This document shows, piece after piece, positions 23,586 to 35,490 of a stretch of DNA of 64,000 bases. Numbering within the stretch: position 1 is the stretch's first letter; each line of letters begins with the position of its first letter. Under the pieces are notes generated by a model. The model was given only the letters and a program-made list of their open reading frames with translations. It ran no database searches and had not been told where the DNA came from. Source of the DNA: Chrysemys picta bellii (taxonomy: Eukaryota; Chordata; Testudines; Emydidae); the NCBI RefSeq assembly GCF_011386835.1, contig NW_027052979.1, positions 17,001 through 81,000 on the forward strand. The letters run 5' to 3'. The translations under genes were made by a program, and so were the position numbers.

Positions 23586-24036
23586 CTACCAGACAAAGGG
23601 AAAGCAGAGGTGACGTGTTAGAGCCCATGGCAAGGCCCCTTCACCCTTCCTCCTCCCCGGGTTTCCCTGCAGTGCGGGCAATGCTGACACACCACTGGCC
23701 CCAAGCATGGTTTCCCTGTGCTGGAGGCTCCCAGGCTCCTCTCGCACGGCCTCCATCCTCCCAGTCTGCAGTGCCGCTTGGATGCTGCCTGCAGGAACTG
23801 GTCTCCCCTGGCTTCCCTTGGCTCACTGTATTGCCACCCGGAGGGATCCGCATTGTTAGCAGCGGGGAACCCCAGGTGATACCCCCTGGCACTGTGTATT
23901 CGAAGGGAAATGCCCCCAGGAAGGCAGGGAACAATGACCTAGTCCATGGTGCAGTCGCTTCGGACAGACGACTCCCGCTGAGTAGGGCATTGCCTGATTT
24001 CAGTGGCCTGCCAGCTCCGGAGTAAGGGGGCTGGGG

Positions 24037-24616
24037 TAGGGTTACCATATTTAAAAATTAAAAAAAGAGGACACTCCATGGGGCCCTGGCCCCACCCCTT
24101 CCCCGCCCCCGGCCCGCCCCAACTCCGCCTCTTCCCCACCCCAACTCCGCCCAGTCCCCTGAGTGCCCCGCATTCCCCCTCCTCCCTCCCAGCCACGCGA
24201 AACAGCTGCCCGAGCGCTACCGGCTTCACGGTTTGCCGGGCAGCCCCCAGACCTCCAGACCCTGCGCCCCTGGCCGGGCACTTCCCCTCCCTGGCTCCGG
24301 CTGCGCTGGGGTAGCGCCCAACCGGGGGTGCAGGGTCTGGAGGTCTGGGGGCTCCCCAGCAAACCGTGAAGCCGGTAGCGCTCGGGCAGCTCGGCTCTTC
24401 CGCTGCACAGAGCTGAGGTGTCTGGGGGGAGCAGCAGCAGCCGCCGCCGCGGGGGAATCCGCCTGCAGCTCGCAGCCTGCCGGAGCCGCTCTAAGGTAAG
24501 CAGGGCACTGGTATTTTCCTGGACATGTTCGGCTTTTTGGCAATTCCCCCCGGACGGGGATTTGAGGACCAAAAAGCCGGACATGTCCGGGAAAATCCCG
24601 ACGTATGGTAACCCTA
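24037..24616. mobile_element. hAT MITE, 580 bp, exact 8-bp duplication
   Basis: Flanked by GGCTGGGG at 24029-24036 and 24617-24624. Terminal inverted repeats are TAGGGTTACCATA and TATGGTAACCCTA. Inside is a large hairpin: GAGCGCTACCGGCTTCACGG (24210s) pairs with CCGTGAAGCCGGTAGCGCTC (24366s). The subterminal blocks GAGGACACTCCATGG and GGACATGTCCGG are shared with the element at 61484-62173. Non-coding. Confidence 0.85.
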
Positions 24617-25191
24617 GGCTGGGGGAGGCGAGGAGGCAGAATGGGGCCAGCATGTGGAGTAACTTTCAAACCGGGCCATGAATACTACACACGTATATGT
24701 ACACACGTCACGCTACTGGAGGGCTGGGTGCTGCAGTCCTTACACAGGCAAATCTCCCAGAGACAGCCACGCTGTCTGGCTCCCAGCCGATCCCCGCTTT
24801 AGCCATGGCCCCACACAGAGAGTCCTGAAACCCGTCTGTGTCCCCGTAGAACAGAGGAACTGGCCTTAGCCTTCGGCCCAGGAAACAGCCCTTGAGTTCC
24901 CCAGCTTTAAGCAAAGCAGCCGGAAACAGCCCATCCCGGCTCCCCCCGGCAGGCCAGCCTGTGCTGAGCCAGGATCTCACCTGTGTTCGCATTCCACATG
25001 CCTGGAGTGTCCGTCAGCACCTCCAAGGGAAGGAGAGTCCTGGTCAGAAGGTTTCTCCCGCCCGCCCGCCCTCCAGTCACCTGCCTCCCGCCCCTGGAGC
25101 CGCTCTCTGCACCAGCGCAGCAAACCACGGAAAAGCACCCGCAGCAGGGGGGCAGAACGGTCCCCGCCCGCAGCCTGCACCTAGGGTGATC
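24617..25191. other. No firm feature
   Basis: A minus-strand segment near 24990-25060 reads LLPLEVLTDTPGMWNANT before a GTGAGA donor-like site, but no family or partner exon is recognised. GC-rich, with overlapping frames. Confidence 0.2.
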
Positions 25192-25721
25192 ACCTTTTCA
25201 AAAGGCAAAAGCGGGACACATACAGAAACCCCGCCCCCTCTGTGGCCCCGCCCCTGCTCCTCCTCGTCCCCAAAGCCCTGCCCCCTGCTCAGGCCAGAAG
25301 CCAGAGGTGGGCAGTGGGAAGAGCCACCTTGGAAGCCTGGGCCACTGTGAGGAGCCCTGGACCCTCCACCTGCCCTGGACGAGGGGCACAAGAGCAGCCC
25401 CCGGCCCGTGTGCCCGCCCCTGGGGGCATGCTGCCCAGGACAGGTGGGAGCTCCTCGGCTCCTGGGCAGGGGGCAGGGCTTCCGGGGAAGGGGAGGAGCA
25501 GGGGCAGGGCCTCATGGCGAGGGGGGCAAACGCCCACCTCAGCCCCTTCTTCTCTCCCCGCAGGAAGAGGCTGGCACCACCCCTGAGCCTCAGGCAGCTA
25601 CAGAGCGGCGCTGCAGGGAATCCGGGACAAATGCAGTCCTGGAGTCATTCAACCCGGGACCGGGACTAGACCTCTGCATTTCGGGACTGTCCCGCCCAGT
25701 TCAGGATGGGTAGTCACCCTA
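25192..25721. mobile_element. hAT MITE, about 530 bp
   Basis: Ends are TAGGGTGATCACCTTTT and, inverted, TAGGGTGACTACCC. The flanking 8-mers CCTGCACC and CCCCCACC agree at six positions, consistent with a decayed duplication. Internal GGGACACATAC and CGGGACTGTCCCG blocks recall the subterminal GGACA phrases of the 24-kb element. Non-coding. Confidence 0.7.
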
Positions 25722-26889
25722 CCCCCACCTGCACGACGAGGGGAGGTGCGGCCAGCGTGAGATGGCACCGCACCCACGTGCCCTGCGCCAGCAGCCTGGG
25801 CGCCCGTCCTGTCTCTGCCACAAGCTGCTGGGTGACCTTGGGCACTTCCCCTGCCACCTTGGTCTGCCTTGGGCAGCAGCTCTTCAGAGCAGGACCTGTC
25901 CCAGTGCATGTGCAGCACCCAGCACCAGGGACTCAGCTCAGCTGGGGCCTCGTGGGGCTGCTGGAATACACAGCGCAAGGAACAGGAGCAGCAAACCCGC
26001 AAAGCCAGCTGCGCCCACGGCCCCGCAGCAAAACTGCCATTGGCTTCAAAGGGCCTGAGGCAGCTCGGGCAGCACGTGCCTGTCTGTAATGGGGTGGGGC
26101 CCCATGCTGCCCTGTCCCGTGCCCACTCACACAGCGGCTGTGGGAACGCCCAGGAGCAGGGCCGTGTACTTCTCTGCCTTTTGGAACGGGGCATTGGCTC
26201 TGAGCTACCAGCCTGGAGCCACCTGAGCAGCACCGTGTGTCCAGCCCTCTTGGCGTCAGGCAGTTAATGCCCCTGCTGCCAATCCCGTGCAGCCTGGCAC
26301 TGCTGCCACGCAATGCCCACCGCACTCTGCCAGCCTGGCATTCCTATTGCCCGTTTGCAGCATGTGCCCCAGGCTCCTTGCAGTGCAGCAGCCAGCAGCC
26401 CTGCCGTCTCCAGACCGGCCTCGCCACAGCCAGCAGCTCTGGGCTAGATTGTGGTTTGTGCACAGCCGTGGGCACTGGTTGGTACATACATGGCACTGCC
26501 CCGGGGCCACTGTCATGCCAACACCCCTCTGATCTAATCTCAGAAATCTGACTGCATGGCTGGCTCTGGCAGAAATGGTTCTGCTGCTGTAGACATGGAA
26601 TAGGTGAGATATGATTGTCATTTGGCATTTCAGCAGTGCCCAGGCACCAGCCAAGAGTGCCCCGCCCGTGCCAGGCACTGCACAGTCCCAGTCTAAGAGA
26701 CCATGCCCGAAAGAGTTTAGGGTCTAAACAGACTAGACAGACAAAGGCTGGGAGAAAGGGATCGAACATACGAGCTGTGGGAATAAAGGGAAAGTGGCAA
26801 AGTTCCACCATTTTTTGTTTTGTTTAAGCCCCTCTGTGCATGCAGCTGCCTTTGATTTCAGTAGCTGTGGCACGTACGGATCTCAGGCC
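25722..26889. repeat. Ancient SINE pieces (MIR/CORE-like), otherwise unassigned
   Basis: The segment 25795-25960 contains GGGTGACCTTGGGCACTT, a MIR/CORE-SINE-like core. The segment 26630-26730 contains phrases typical of an old amniote repeat (GTGCCAGGCACTGCACAG, then GAAAGAGTTTAGGGTCTAA). Boundaries are uncertain. No gene recognised in between. Confidence 0.4.
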
Positions 26890-27060
26890 TAGAGCTGGGC
26901 AAAATGTTTTAGCCCAAACTGTTTTTCCATTGAAAAAGGCAGATTCCAGTTGACGGGAACCTTAGTAAATTTGTTGATTCTGACTAATTGTTCCGGATGA
27001 AAAAAACATCTTGGAAATGTCAATACGGTTCATTTGGACATGTGCAAAACAAAAGCATTT
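26890..27060. repeat. Truncated A/T-rich hAT MITE
   Basis: Starts TAGAGCTGGGCAAAATG, matching the terminus of the element at 13296, and has a similar A/T-rich interior. The other end is not found. Confidence 0.45.
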
Positions 27061-27109
27061 GATTTTTTGATCTCCGTTGACAAGGCAACTGAGGTGCCTT
27101 TCACAAAAG

Positions 27110-27262
27110 TGAGGCAGGCTGGTGTCCCCTTATGCCCAGTAGTCTTTGGGTTACGGCCCCTACCTGGGACAGGAGAGACCCGGTGCAAACCCACAACAAA
27201 TGCAAGTCTCCCAGGTGGGTACCCTAACCACTGGGCTAGGGACACAAAGGGGGCAACGCCAA
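27110..27262 (-). repeat. tRNA-derived SINE, old family
   Basis: On the minus strand, CTAGCCCAGTGGTTAGGGTA (A-box-like) is followed by a B-box-like GTGGGTTTGCACCGGG. This is a different family from the Cry-type SINE. The tail is decayed. Confidence 0.5.
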
Positions 27263-27899
27263 CTCCTCGGGTGCATGAATGGCATCTAGGTGCCCCCCAT
27301 TTCCCAATTTCCTTTGCTTTTCTTTGTAAGCAGAATCAGGATGAGCTCTACCCTGACATCTGGTGGTGAATTATGGTGAGTGTGGAAAAGAACTCCAGGG
27401 GCTGATCTGGTTTGCATAGGCACACCCACTCGCCTGGCATGAAACAACAGCAACTCAAAGTGGTTACTTTGGCTGGTGTGGGATCCCCAGTTTCTCTGTT
27501 ATTGGGGCAGGAAGAATAAAGTTTTGTTACCCTGATTCTGTGAATCAAGGGCAGTGAACCTGTTGTATGACAGAAGGACTGAGTGAGTCCTTCACCATTA
27601 CCTAAGTAGCACTTGCTTGACAAGGGGCATGGGTTACAAAACCCAGTGAATAGAGAGATGATGGGGACAGATATTTGTACCTGATGGTATGGGTCTCTCT
27701 CCAAGGGGTTGAAACACCAATTGCACTACTTCCTCTCTCCACTCTTAAATATCAGAGCTAACTTTGATTCCATTAGAAGTCTAGTTACAGACTGCTGAAT
27801 GGAATTCACTTTAGACCAATGCTGCACTAGCAGTGGGGCTCCCCTATTATGAGCTGAAATTGCTAAGAGCTGAAATCACAAAAGAGGTGAGATCACTGA
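27263..27899. other. No recognised feature
   Basis: No gene, RNA or clear repeat recognised; the sequence may include the undetermined 5' part of the following LTR. Confidence 0.3.
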
Positions 27900-28684
27900 G
27901 GCTGTGTTAACTAGTGGGGGAGCCTGAAGCTATAATGCTAAGCGGCTGGTAGAGCAGCTAGCAGAGTGGAGCCTTGTGGGATGGTTGGAGTGGAGCTGAG
28001 CAACTCACAGGTGGGTGAGTGGAGTGGAGCGGAGTGGAGTCTTGTGGAAGCGGCCCAAGGGACGGCTGAAGTGGAGCAGAGCTGAGCGGCTCACAGGTCG
28101 GTGAGCAGAGTGAAGCAGCTGCCAGAGCAGTTCGTGGGACGGCGGGAGCAGCTCACGGGACAGCTGGTGGAGTGGAGCAGCTCGTGGTGAAGACTGCGGC
28201 GGAACCCCGTCGGCCTCTGATCACGTAAGGTGCCCCTTAACGCCCTGTGTGCCCTCCCCCCCCCCGAACTCTGGGGCTGCACTGACCAGGGACAGAGACT
28301 TTGGGGGGTTGTTGGACTTTTGGGACTTTGGTGATCCTTGGGTTGCTGGTTTCAAGAACCCAAGGGAAAGGACACAGCCCAACTTGCTGGGGTGGGTTTT
28401 TTTTGCTCATGGTTTGTGTTATGAATCCTGTTTGTGGTTTTTTTTCCAATTTAATGCTGATGTCGTTTACCTCATGTTATTAAACATTTTTTGTTACACT
28501 CAGACTCTGTGCTTGCGAGAGGGGAAGTATTGCCTCTTAGAGGCACCCAGGGGGTGGTATGTAATTGTCCCAGGTCACTGGGTGGGGGCTCGAGCCGGTT
28601 TTGCATTGCGTTATTGAAGCGGAACCCCTAGATACAGAACCCGGCCCTTGTTGCTGCCAACTTAGGTGGGCAGAAGGGTTACAT
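27900..28684 (+). repeat. LTR of an endogenous LTR element, probably solo
   Basis: The 5' half has imperfect GGAGTGGAGC/GAGCGGCTCACAGG repeats. The 3' half contains TTATTAAACATTTTTTGTTACA as a likely polyadenylation region. It ends with GGAACCCCTAGATAC and GCAGAAGGGTTACA, like the LTR ending at 21213. No primer-binding site or gag/pol follows. The 5' limit is uncertain. Confidence 0.55.
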
Positions 28685-30119
28685 ATTAAAAAACACCCCA
28701 AAATCAAACAAAACTATTTTATTTGCCTCAAAATTAAAAAAAAATTCCCCCCACCCCCGCCCTTTGCTAAAAACAGCAACTTCCAAACTTCCAATACAAT
28801 TAGCACTTGTACTGCCTTCGTTTGAATCTTTAAATTATATAATTGTATCAGGTGCATGCACCCTCACACATACCCCCACACACACCCACACTCACAGACT
28901 CCCACACTGAGACACACACATTCACACCATGGCTGGGGAAAGTGTTGCAAGGAGCAATACTATTTCAAGCCTAGCAAGCAGACTACAGCTACGAAACAAA
29001 ACTGCCTACGATACCAGCACGAGACGGTTATACAGACGCCGCTCCCTGTGGCTGCTCTCGCCGGTCCGGCTCAAATGTGCTGACAGAACAGACCACGAGT
29101 CCCTTAAATCCCCTCCCCCCCGCCCCCCCCCGCCCATCGTCGGCTGAGCCAGTGAGCAGGTGGGGCGCGCAGAGCACCGGAGATGCTGTGGGCAGGGCTG
29201 AGTACAATAAAGCTGCGTAACTGGCTGCTCACCTCTTGCCTCCCTTGTTGCCAGGCCCTGGTGCTGTGTACGAACATGAAGTCAATACTCCACTCCCAGG
29301 TGAAGCGCGAAGGTCGCACTGGGCTGAGAAGGGCTGGCGCAGAGCCCTGCGTGGGACTTTGTTTAATCCCGCTGCAGTGCTCTATACTAGTCCCGCGCAG
29401 GGCTCTAAGTAGGTGCCGAGGCTGGAGGGGAGGGGTGGTCACTTCCTCTCACGGCTCAGCAGTGATAAGTGATCAGCTGAGTGACATGAGTCCTACTTAT
29501 TCCGGTTGCTCTTGGGCATGGGCCTTTCCCGCGTCCCCACTGTCATCAGTGCCAACCCCCGTGACTGCCATGGGCATAGGCCTGGACCTTAGGGGCAGGC
29601 TCTCCTTTCTGCTCTGGCCCCCTAAGCTGGGCATAAGGGTAAATATGATGTGGGGTTGGGAACGTGCGTGCAGCCCCAGGGGCCTGCGGATGGGCTCCCG
29701 AGACTGTGCATAGGGCGTACCACACATCCAAAGTTACATAGCAAATCTCTTCCTTTATATATAATTACACGTTATATGGCATTTACCGTATGTTGAATCA
29801 CACATTTTGGGATTGGCACGGTCACTTTCCAGAAACCAATCTCTGTACAGTGTGCACTGTCCATGCGCAACTTACTCTGTACCCCACCTTATGTTCCAGA
29901 CTTAGCCTATCCATTATCTTGCCCATTATAAATGGTTTCCTGGGTGTCCCCCTTATCTTAGCTAGTCCAGATGTTCTGTTTCCAGCCTGCTGATTCATTT
30001 ACCTCCCTAATCCTGCCTCCCAAGAAATAAGGCTTCCCACATGTTTTATTACTTATGTCAAGTGGGACCCACAACTCTCTCGTAGATCCATCCTCTGAAA
30101 GCCCCTTTCCTTCCCTCCA
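28685..30119. other. Mostly unassigned; CA-rich microsatellite at 28855-28930
   Basis: A degenerate (CA)n/CACACTC tract lies at 28855-28930. The rest, including a CpG-rich patch near 29030-29450, holds no gene I can support. Confidence 0.35.
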
Positions 30120-30405
30120 GGGGACATTGTAAAGGCCAAAAGTATAATTGGGTTAAAAAAAGAATTAAAGAAGTTCCTGGAGGATAGGCCCATCAATGGC
30201 TATTAGCCAAGATGATCAGGGATGCAACCCCATGTTCTGGATGTCCCTAAACGTCCAAGTGCCAGAAGCTGAGACTGGACAACAGGGAATGGATCACTCA
30301 ATAATTGCCCTGTTCTGTTCATTCCTGGCACTGGCCACTGTCAGAGGCAAGACACTGGGCTAGATAGACCATTGGTCTGGCCCACTATGGCGGTTCATAT
30401 GAAGT
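30120..30405 (+). repeat. CR1 3' end fragment
   Basis: Forward CR1 tail: KKELKKFLEDRPI-like codons, then the 3' UTR phrases GGCACTGGCCACTGTCAG and GCTAGATAGACCATTGGTC. Diverged copy of a different CR1 subfamily from the 9.6-kb element. Confidence 0.8.
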
Positions 30406-30559
30406 AGGAGATTCAAGATCCACTGAAATAAGGGCTTTCAAGATGAAGCGAGCAAACATTTAGTTGAAATGGTTCCATGCAAAGAAGAGCAGGACATCCG
30501 ATCGGGTTTTTATCCTGTACCCCGCAGCCAGCTAATGATTTCTCCCTGTAAACTTTTCC

Positions 30560-31167
30560 AAGACCTGAAGAATCACAGAACTGGAAGGGACCTCGAGAGG
30601 TCATCTAGTCCATCCCCTGCACTCGTGGCAGGACTAATTATCTAGACCATTCCTGACAGGTGTTTGTCTAACCTGCTCTTAAAAATCTCCAATGATGGAG
30701 ATTCCACAGCCTCACTAGGCAATTTGCTTAACCACCCTGACAGTTAGGAAGTTTTTCCTAATATCCAACCTAAACTGCCGTTTCTGCAATTTAAGCCCAT
30801 TGCTTTAGTCTTCTCTTTTCCAGATTAAACAAACCCAATTTTTCCAATCTTCTGGAAAAAGAAGATTTTTTTTTTCTGTCATAGGTCATGTTTTCTAGAC
30901 CTTTAATCATTTTTGTTCCTCTTCTCTGGACTCTTTCCAATTTGTCCACATCCTTCCTGAAATGTGGTGCTCAGAACTGGACACAATACTCCAGTTGAGG
31001 CCTAATCAGAGCGGAATAATTACTTCTCGTGTCTTGCTTACAACACTTCTGCTAATACATCCCAGAATGATGTTTGCTTTTTTTGCAACAGTGTTACACT
31101 GTTGACTCAGCTTGTGATCCACTATGACGCCCAGATCCCTTTCCGCAGTACTCCTTCCTAGGCAGCT
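30560..31167 (-). repeat. CR1 3' fragment
   Basis: Minus-strand CR1 covering the 3' UTR (GGGACCTCGAGAGGTCATCT) and the C-terminal coding part (the TGTCCAGTTCTGAGCACCAC block in reverse). Several small deletions. It stops at the MITE beginning near 31168. Confidence 0.85.
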
Positions 31168-31358
31168 CTACGCTGACACTGTGTCGACCTAATGACATTG
31201 ACCATGACTCTACACCACTCGGGGAGGTGACATTACTAAATCGGTGTAGGGAGGCACTTTACATCAACGGGAGCCGAATTTAAGTGAAGACACTTCCACA
31301 GCTCGGTGGACGCAAGGCAGCTTACGGTGACCTACCCCTGTAGCGTAGACCAGGCCTC
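31168..31358. mobile_element. Harbinger-type MITE
   Basis: The right end reads GTAGCGTAGACCAGGCC, the Harbinger-type terminus also seen at 20393 and 48379; the left end is CTCTACGCTGACAC. It adjoins the CR1 fragment and so inserted into or next to it. Confidence 0.55.
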
Positions 31359-31984
31359 ACTTTGACTGAGGCATTAGAAAGGGGATTGCAACAATAGGCC
31401 TGACAAGTGTATAGATACAGCTCCTTAGCAGGTGACTAAGCCGTTGACATCCCAAGATATCAGTTTACCTTCTGACAGAACAATTGCTGCATTCATGAGA
31501 GACATGGGCAGGTATTCAACTCCGCCCCCAGGCAGGACCCTGAATAATAGGGACAATTATCCTTTCCTTTGTTGGGAGAGCTGCAGAAGCCAGTGTCTGG
31601 CCCGGGCAGGAAGCTCAGGTGCACCAGCCCTGTTGTCACTACACAGCCTTGTTGTCCTTTCAGAGAGGTGTAGCTGGGAACTCGTTAGCTTGTGGGATTG
31701 GTCATGAATTGCAGCTCCTCCCAGCTCTAGGGCAGCAGTTCAAACCCAGCCTGTGTTGGGAGTTGGCTGATGGTTGTTACCATCTGATGCCTTACTCAGA
31801 CCAGCTATGAAATAAACTTGGCCTTGGTCTAGGCCACAACAACCACACCAAGAAGTCAGGGACTAACTTGGTCCTCTTTCTGCCAGTGGGGAGATTGGTG
31901 GTTCCTCTAGGGTGTGGCTGGGGCACATGAGTATGTCATCAGTCCATGCTTGCTTAGTAATATAATAATATATGGAGATATACC
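31359..31984. other. No recognised feature
   Basis: No gene or repeat family recognised. Confidence 0.3.
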
Positions 31985-32160
31985 TATCTCACAGAGCTGG
32001 AAGGGACCTCGAAAGGTCATTGAGTCCAGCCCCCTACCTTCACTAGCAGGACCAAATACTGATTTTTGCCCCCGATCCCTAAGTGGCCCCCCTCAAGGAT
32101 TGAACTCACAACCCTGGGTTTAGGGGGGTAATGCTCAAACCACTGAGTGGGGCTCTCTCC
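31985..32160 (-). repeat. tRNA-derived SINE, Cry type (diverged)
   Basis: On the minus strand it reads CTCAGTGGTTTGAGCATT, then GTTGTGAGTTCAATCCTTG and the GGTCCCTTCCAGC tail. The middle is diverged from the copy at 57226. Confidence 0.75.
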
Positions 32161-32451
32161 CTCTAGCGGCTGGACCCCAGAGAATTCTGACATTGCCTCT
32201 GGCTTTGAGCTAAGAGACCTCCCCCTCTGAGGACGCTCATCCTGACCTGAGAGCTCTGCCCAGCTGAGCTTCCTGGAAGGGCCACCACTTATCACGTGAT
32301 ACCCCGAGCGTGTGAAGAGCAGCAGGGCTTGAGCCTGTGGCCTCTGTGTCAAGCTGTCCTGCGGTGTCTTAAGAGCTTGAGTACCAACCTCAGTCTGTTA
32401 TGAGCCAGGCACAAACTCCACATTGGTTCTATACACAGGGCCAGCGTTCCC

Positions 32452-33060
32452 TCTCATTTTTCCCACCCATGTGCGGAATGAATTTTGTTACATGCATCAA
32501 TATGGAGGTGATGTGTGACACATCATCTTCATATAGGTGCACATAACAAAATTCATCTGGTGGGGGTGGGGCCGAGGGGTTTGGCGTGTAGGAGGGGGCT
32601 ACGGGCTGGGGCAGAGGGTTGGGATGCTGGGGCGTGAGGGCTGTGGGTTGGGGGTGCGGGCTCTGAGGTGGGGCCAGGGATGAGGGGCTCAGGGCTGGGG
32701 CAGAGGGTTGGGTGCAGGAGATGGAGACTCCATCTGGGGGTATGGACTCTGGGGTGGGACCGGGGATGAGGGGTTTTGGGTGCAGAAGGGTGCTCCGGGG
32801 CTACGGCGCGGAGAGAGAACTCCCCCCAGGTCTCTCTCCCTACTGCAGCACCTGGGCTGTGGGGAGAGGTTCCTCTCCCCGCCGCAGCTCTGGGGCTGGG
32901 GCCGTGGGATAGGTGCCCCCCCTGGCCGCGGCAGGTCTGAGCCGGGACTGGGTTTGGCCTGCCCCTCTCCCAGCCACGGCAGGTCCAGGGCCGAGTTGGT
33001 TCTGGGGTTACAGGTGGATGGTGTAAGGATTGTTGCTCTACTGCTACCTCTATTGTAGGC
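32452..33060. mobile_element. hAT-like MITE with G-rich minisatellite core (one end missing)
   Basis: The left end CAGCGTTCCCTCTCATTTTT leads into an internal hairpin: GAATGAATTTTGTTACATGC pairs with TGCACATAACAAAATTCATC. Then come about two units of a roughly 105-bp G-rich repeat (GGCTCTGAGGTGGGGCCAGG). The matching right terminus is not seen, so the copy is probably truncated. The same G-rich repeat occurs in the element at 38458-39638, which has different ends. Confidence 0.6.
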
Positions 33061-33686
33061 AGCAAGTGTCCATCTACAGAAGGGGCCGCATGACCCTTTC
33101 ACCAGCGCGAGTCGTTTAAAAATGGCTCACGGGTATAACTGTAGAGTATGATTATACCAATAAGTTTCCCCATGGAGACAAGCCCTTAGAGATGGCATGC
33201 TTCCAATGAGATGTTAAACCAAGGTCTCTTCTGCCCATCTCTGAAGGCTGGCCAGGGAGAAGTGACCTTTTACATGGAGCTTTTCAAAAGAGATTAGGGG
33301 TTAGCTGGTACTGTGGCAAATGCTCCCTCCCTGCAGGGTCGGTGCAAACCAGCAGCCCGCAGGAAGCAATAATATTGCTACCAAACTAGAATAGGAGCCC
33401 CTGGGCCAGGGCTTCTCCAGCCTCTTCATTATGCAGATGGTGTGAAACTTCCTGGAGTGGATCATCTCCCCTGGCAACCCCCTACTGCTCCCCTGCTGCT
33501 TCGCTCCTTCATCTCTTGAGTGCCATAGACCGCCAAGGGGGCTCAGCTGAGCCCATCTGACCGGCGCTGCTGCAGGGCAGTTCCTTGGCAGGGTGGGACA
33601 CGTGCTTCTAAAGGCAGCTGAGTCGAGACAAACAAAGGACATTGACCCTGGTGACGGCGATGTGGAGAAGGTCTGTTGCTACCATA

Positions 33687-34050
33687 AAAAGCAACAGAGG
33701 GTCCTGTGGCAGCTTTGAGACTAACAGAAGTACTGGGAGCATAAGCTTTCGTGGGTCAGAACCTCACTTCTTCAGATGCAAGTAATGGAAATCTCCAGAG
33801 GCAGGTATATATCAGTGTGGAGATAACGAGGTTAGTTCAATCAGGGAGGGTGAGGTGCTCTGCTAGCAGTTGAGGTGTGAACACCAAGGGAGGAGAAACT
33901 GTTTCTGTAGTTGGATAGCCATTCACAGTCTTTGTTTAATCCTGATCTGATGGTGTCAAATTTGCAGATGAACTGAAGCTCAGCAGTTTCTCTTTGGAGT
34001 CTGGTCCTGAAGTTTTTTTGCTGTAAGATGGCTACCTTAACATCTGCTAT
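33687..34050 (-). mobile_element. Penelope-like element, 3' fragment
   Basis: Flanked by an exact 13-bp duplication TGTTGCTACCATA (33674-33686 and 34051-34063). On the minus strand the frame 33841-34086 reads VKVAILQQKNFRTRLQRETA, then ELQFICKFDTI, the C-terminal tail of a PLE GIY-YIG protein. The 3' UTR follows. It is a different subfamily from the element at 227-1740, with about 75% similarity in the shared protein tail. 5'-truncated. Confidence 0.85.
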
Positions 34051-34063
34051 TGTTGCTACCATA

Positions 34064-35165
34064 GTGCTCCTGGGTGCCATGGCCATGCCCTGTCTCTGAC
34101 CTGCGGCAAGTGTCTCTTTGTGCCTGGGTCTCGCTTTGTAAAAGAGATGTGATGTGTCACCTCAGCAAACAGGCGGGGCAGGGGCATTCGCTAGTATAAT
34201 TAGTGACACTTGCTGTGGATGGGTCTGTCTCCCTGTGAGTGCATTGATCAGAGAGGACCTTAAGCATAAGGGCGGCTTGGGGACCCTGCACATGCTTACA
34301 ACTTATGGGCCAGCTCGGTTCCCTTCCTTGGCAATGGGACCAGAGTCAGGGGCAAACTGAGGCCAAATCTCCTGCTCCAGCAATGGGGCTGCTGTTTGCA
34401 GCTGGAACCTCCCGGCCAAATGCAAAATCCAGATCCAGGGTTTGCCTGCCCCTGTTTCTAACAGGACTGAACTGTCGCTGCTTATTAGGGGCTTGTTACG
34501 TTAATAATAGACATTGCTGCTGTATTTGTAAATGGACTTTAATATGCTGTAATTCGTCTCATTGGTTAATGCATTATGAGGCCCTGTGAATTCCTGTAGT
34601 GCCTCCTTGGGCCAGCCCCTCAGGTGATCTGTAATAAAATACCATCATTAAATACTTATGGGATCCAGTGAAATGGATTATTTGGCAAGAGTATGTCTTT
34701 AGCCAGCCTTTAAGTTGGAGCTGACCAGCTGTTGCAAGGCCAGGGCATGGTTAGCCCAAGCTGTGTTTATTGTCTCTGCTCTGCGTGTAAGGGATGAGCT
34801 GAAATGTTAGCCAGCCTGGGAGAAGGACAGATTCCCATTGATGCTGGTGGATGCACGTTGGACGCATGGTGCAGATGGTGCTGAGCTCTGGGGCAGGGGA
34901 AGCAGAGGGAACAAGTCCTCAGGAGCCCTGGCTGCATGACATCCTCCCCTTTCTCTACTGTCTGCGTCCCACCTCTGCCTGGGCTCGGCAGTTCCTTCCT
35001 TTGTCCGGTCACTGATCGAATGCAGGCGCTGAGCCCCCTCTGTCGGTCGTTCCTCGGCTCTTGTGACCCCTGAGTGCTGGGACATGGGGTACCAGTGATG
35101 CAAGGGAAGGAGAGAGGGCGTTGCCATGTGCTGACTAATAACCACACCACGATGTTCTGCTACAC
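34064..35165. other. No recognised feature
   Basis: Frames on the minus strand (34767-35199) are open in two registers but show no family motif. Nothing else recognised. Confidence 0.3.
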
Positions 35166-35490
35166 CAGGGGTGGGCAAACTTTTTGGCCCGAGGGCCACA
35201 TCGGGGTTACAAAATGATATGGAGGGCTGGGTAGGGAAGGCTTTGCCTCCCCAAACAGCCTGGCCCCCACCCCCTATCCACCCCCTCCCACTTCACACCC
35301 CCTGACTGCCCCCCTCAGAACTCTCCACCCATCCAACCCACCTGCTTCCAGTCCCCTGACTGCCCCGCCCCCTATCCACACTCCCGCCCCCCTGACAGGC
35401 CCCCTGGGACCCCACACCTATCCAACCCCCCCTGTTTCCCGTCCCCTGACTCCTATCCCCACCCCCACCCCGTGAGACTCTACACGGCGC
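35166..35490. mobile_element. hAT-like MITE with C-rich module type 1 (truncated)
   Basis: Begins CAGGGGTGGGCAAACTTTTT, a hAT-type terminus, with GGCCCGAGGGCCACATC next to it. The body is the C-rich minisatellite (TCCCCTGACTGCCCC and CATCCAACCC units). No complementary right end is visible. Confidence 0.65.

Larger units (their letters stand above)
21214..24036. other. GC-rich region without firm genes
   Basis: Many overlapping frames are open on both strands because stop codons are rare at this base composition. Two exon-like segments are listed separately (22671-22760 and 23329-23585). No repeat family is recognised in the remainder. Confidence 0.3.

Noticed and set aside
25649..26325. Minus-strand frames of 130-194 codons
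   Set aside because: GC-rich region with several open registers, no motif and an ancient SINE underneath.
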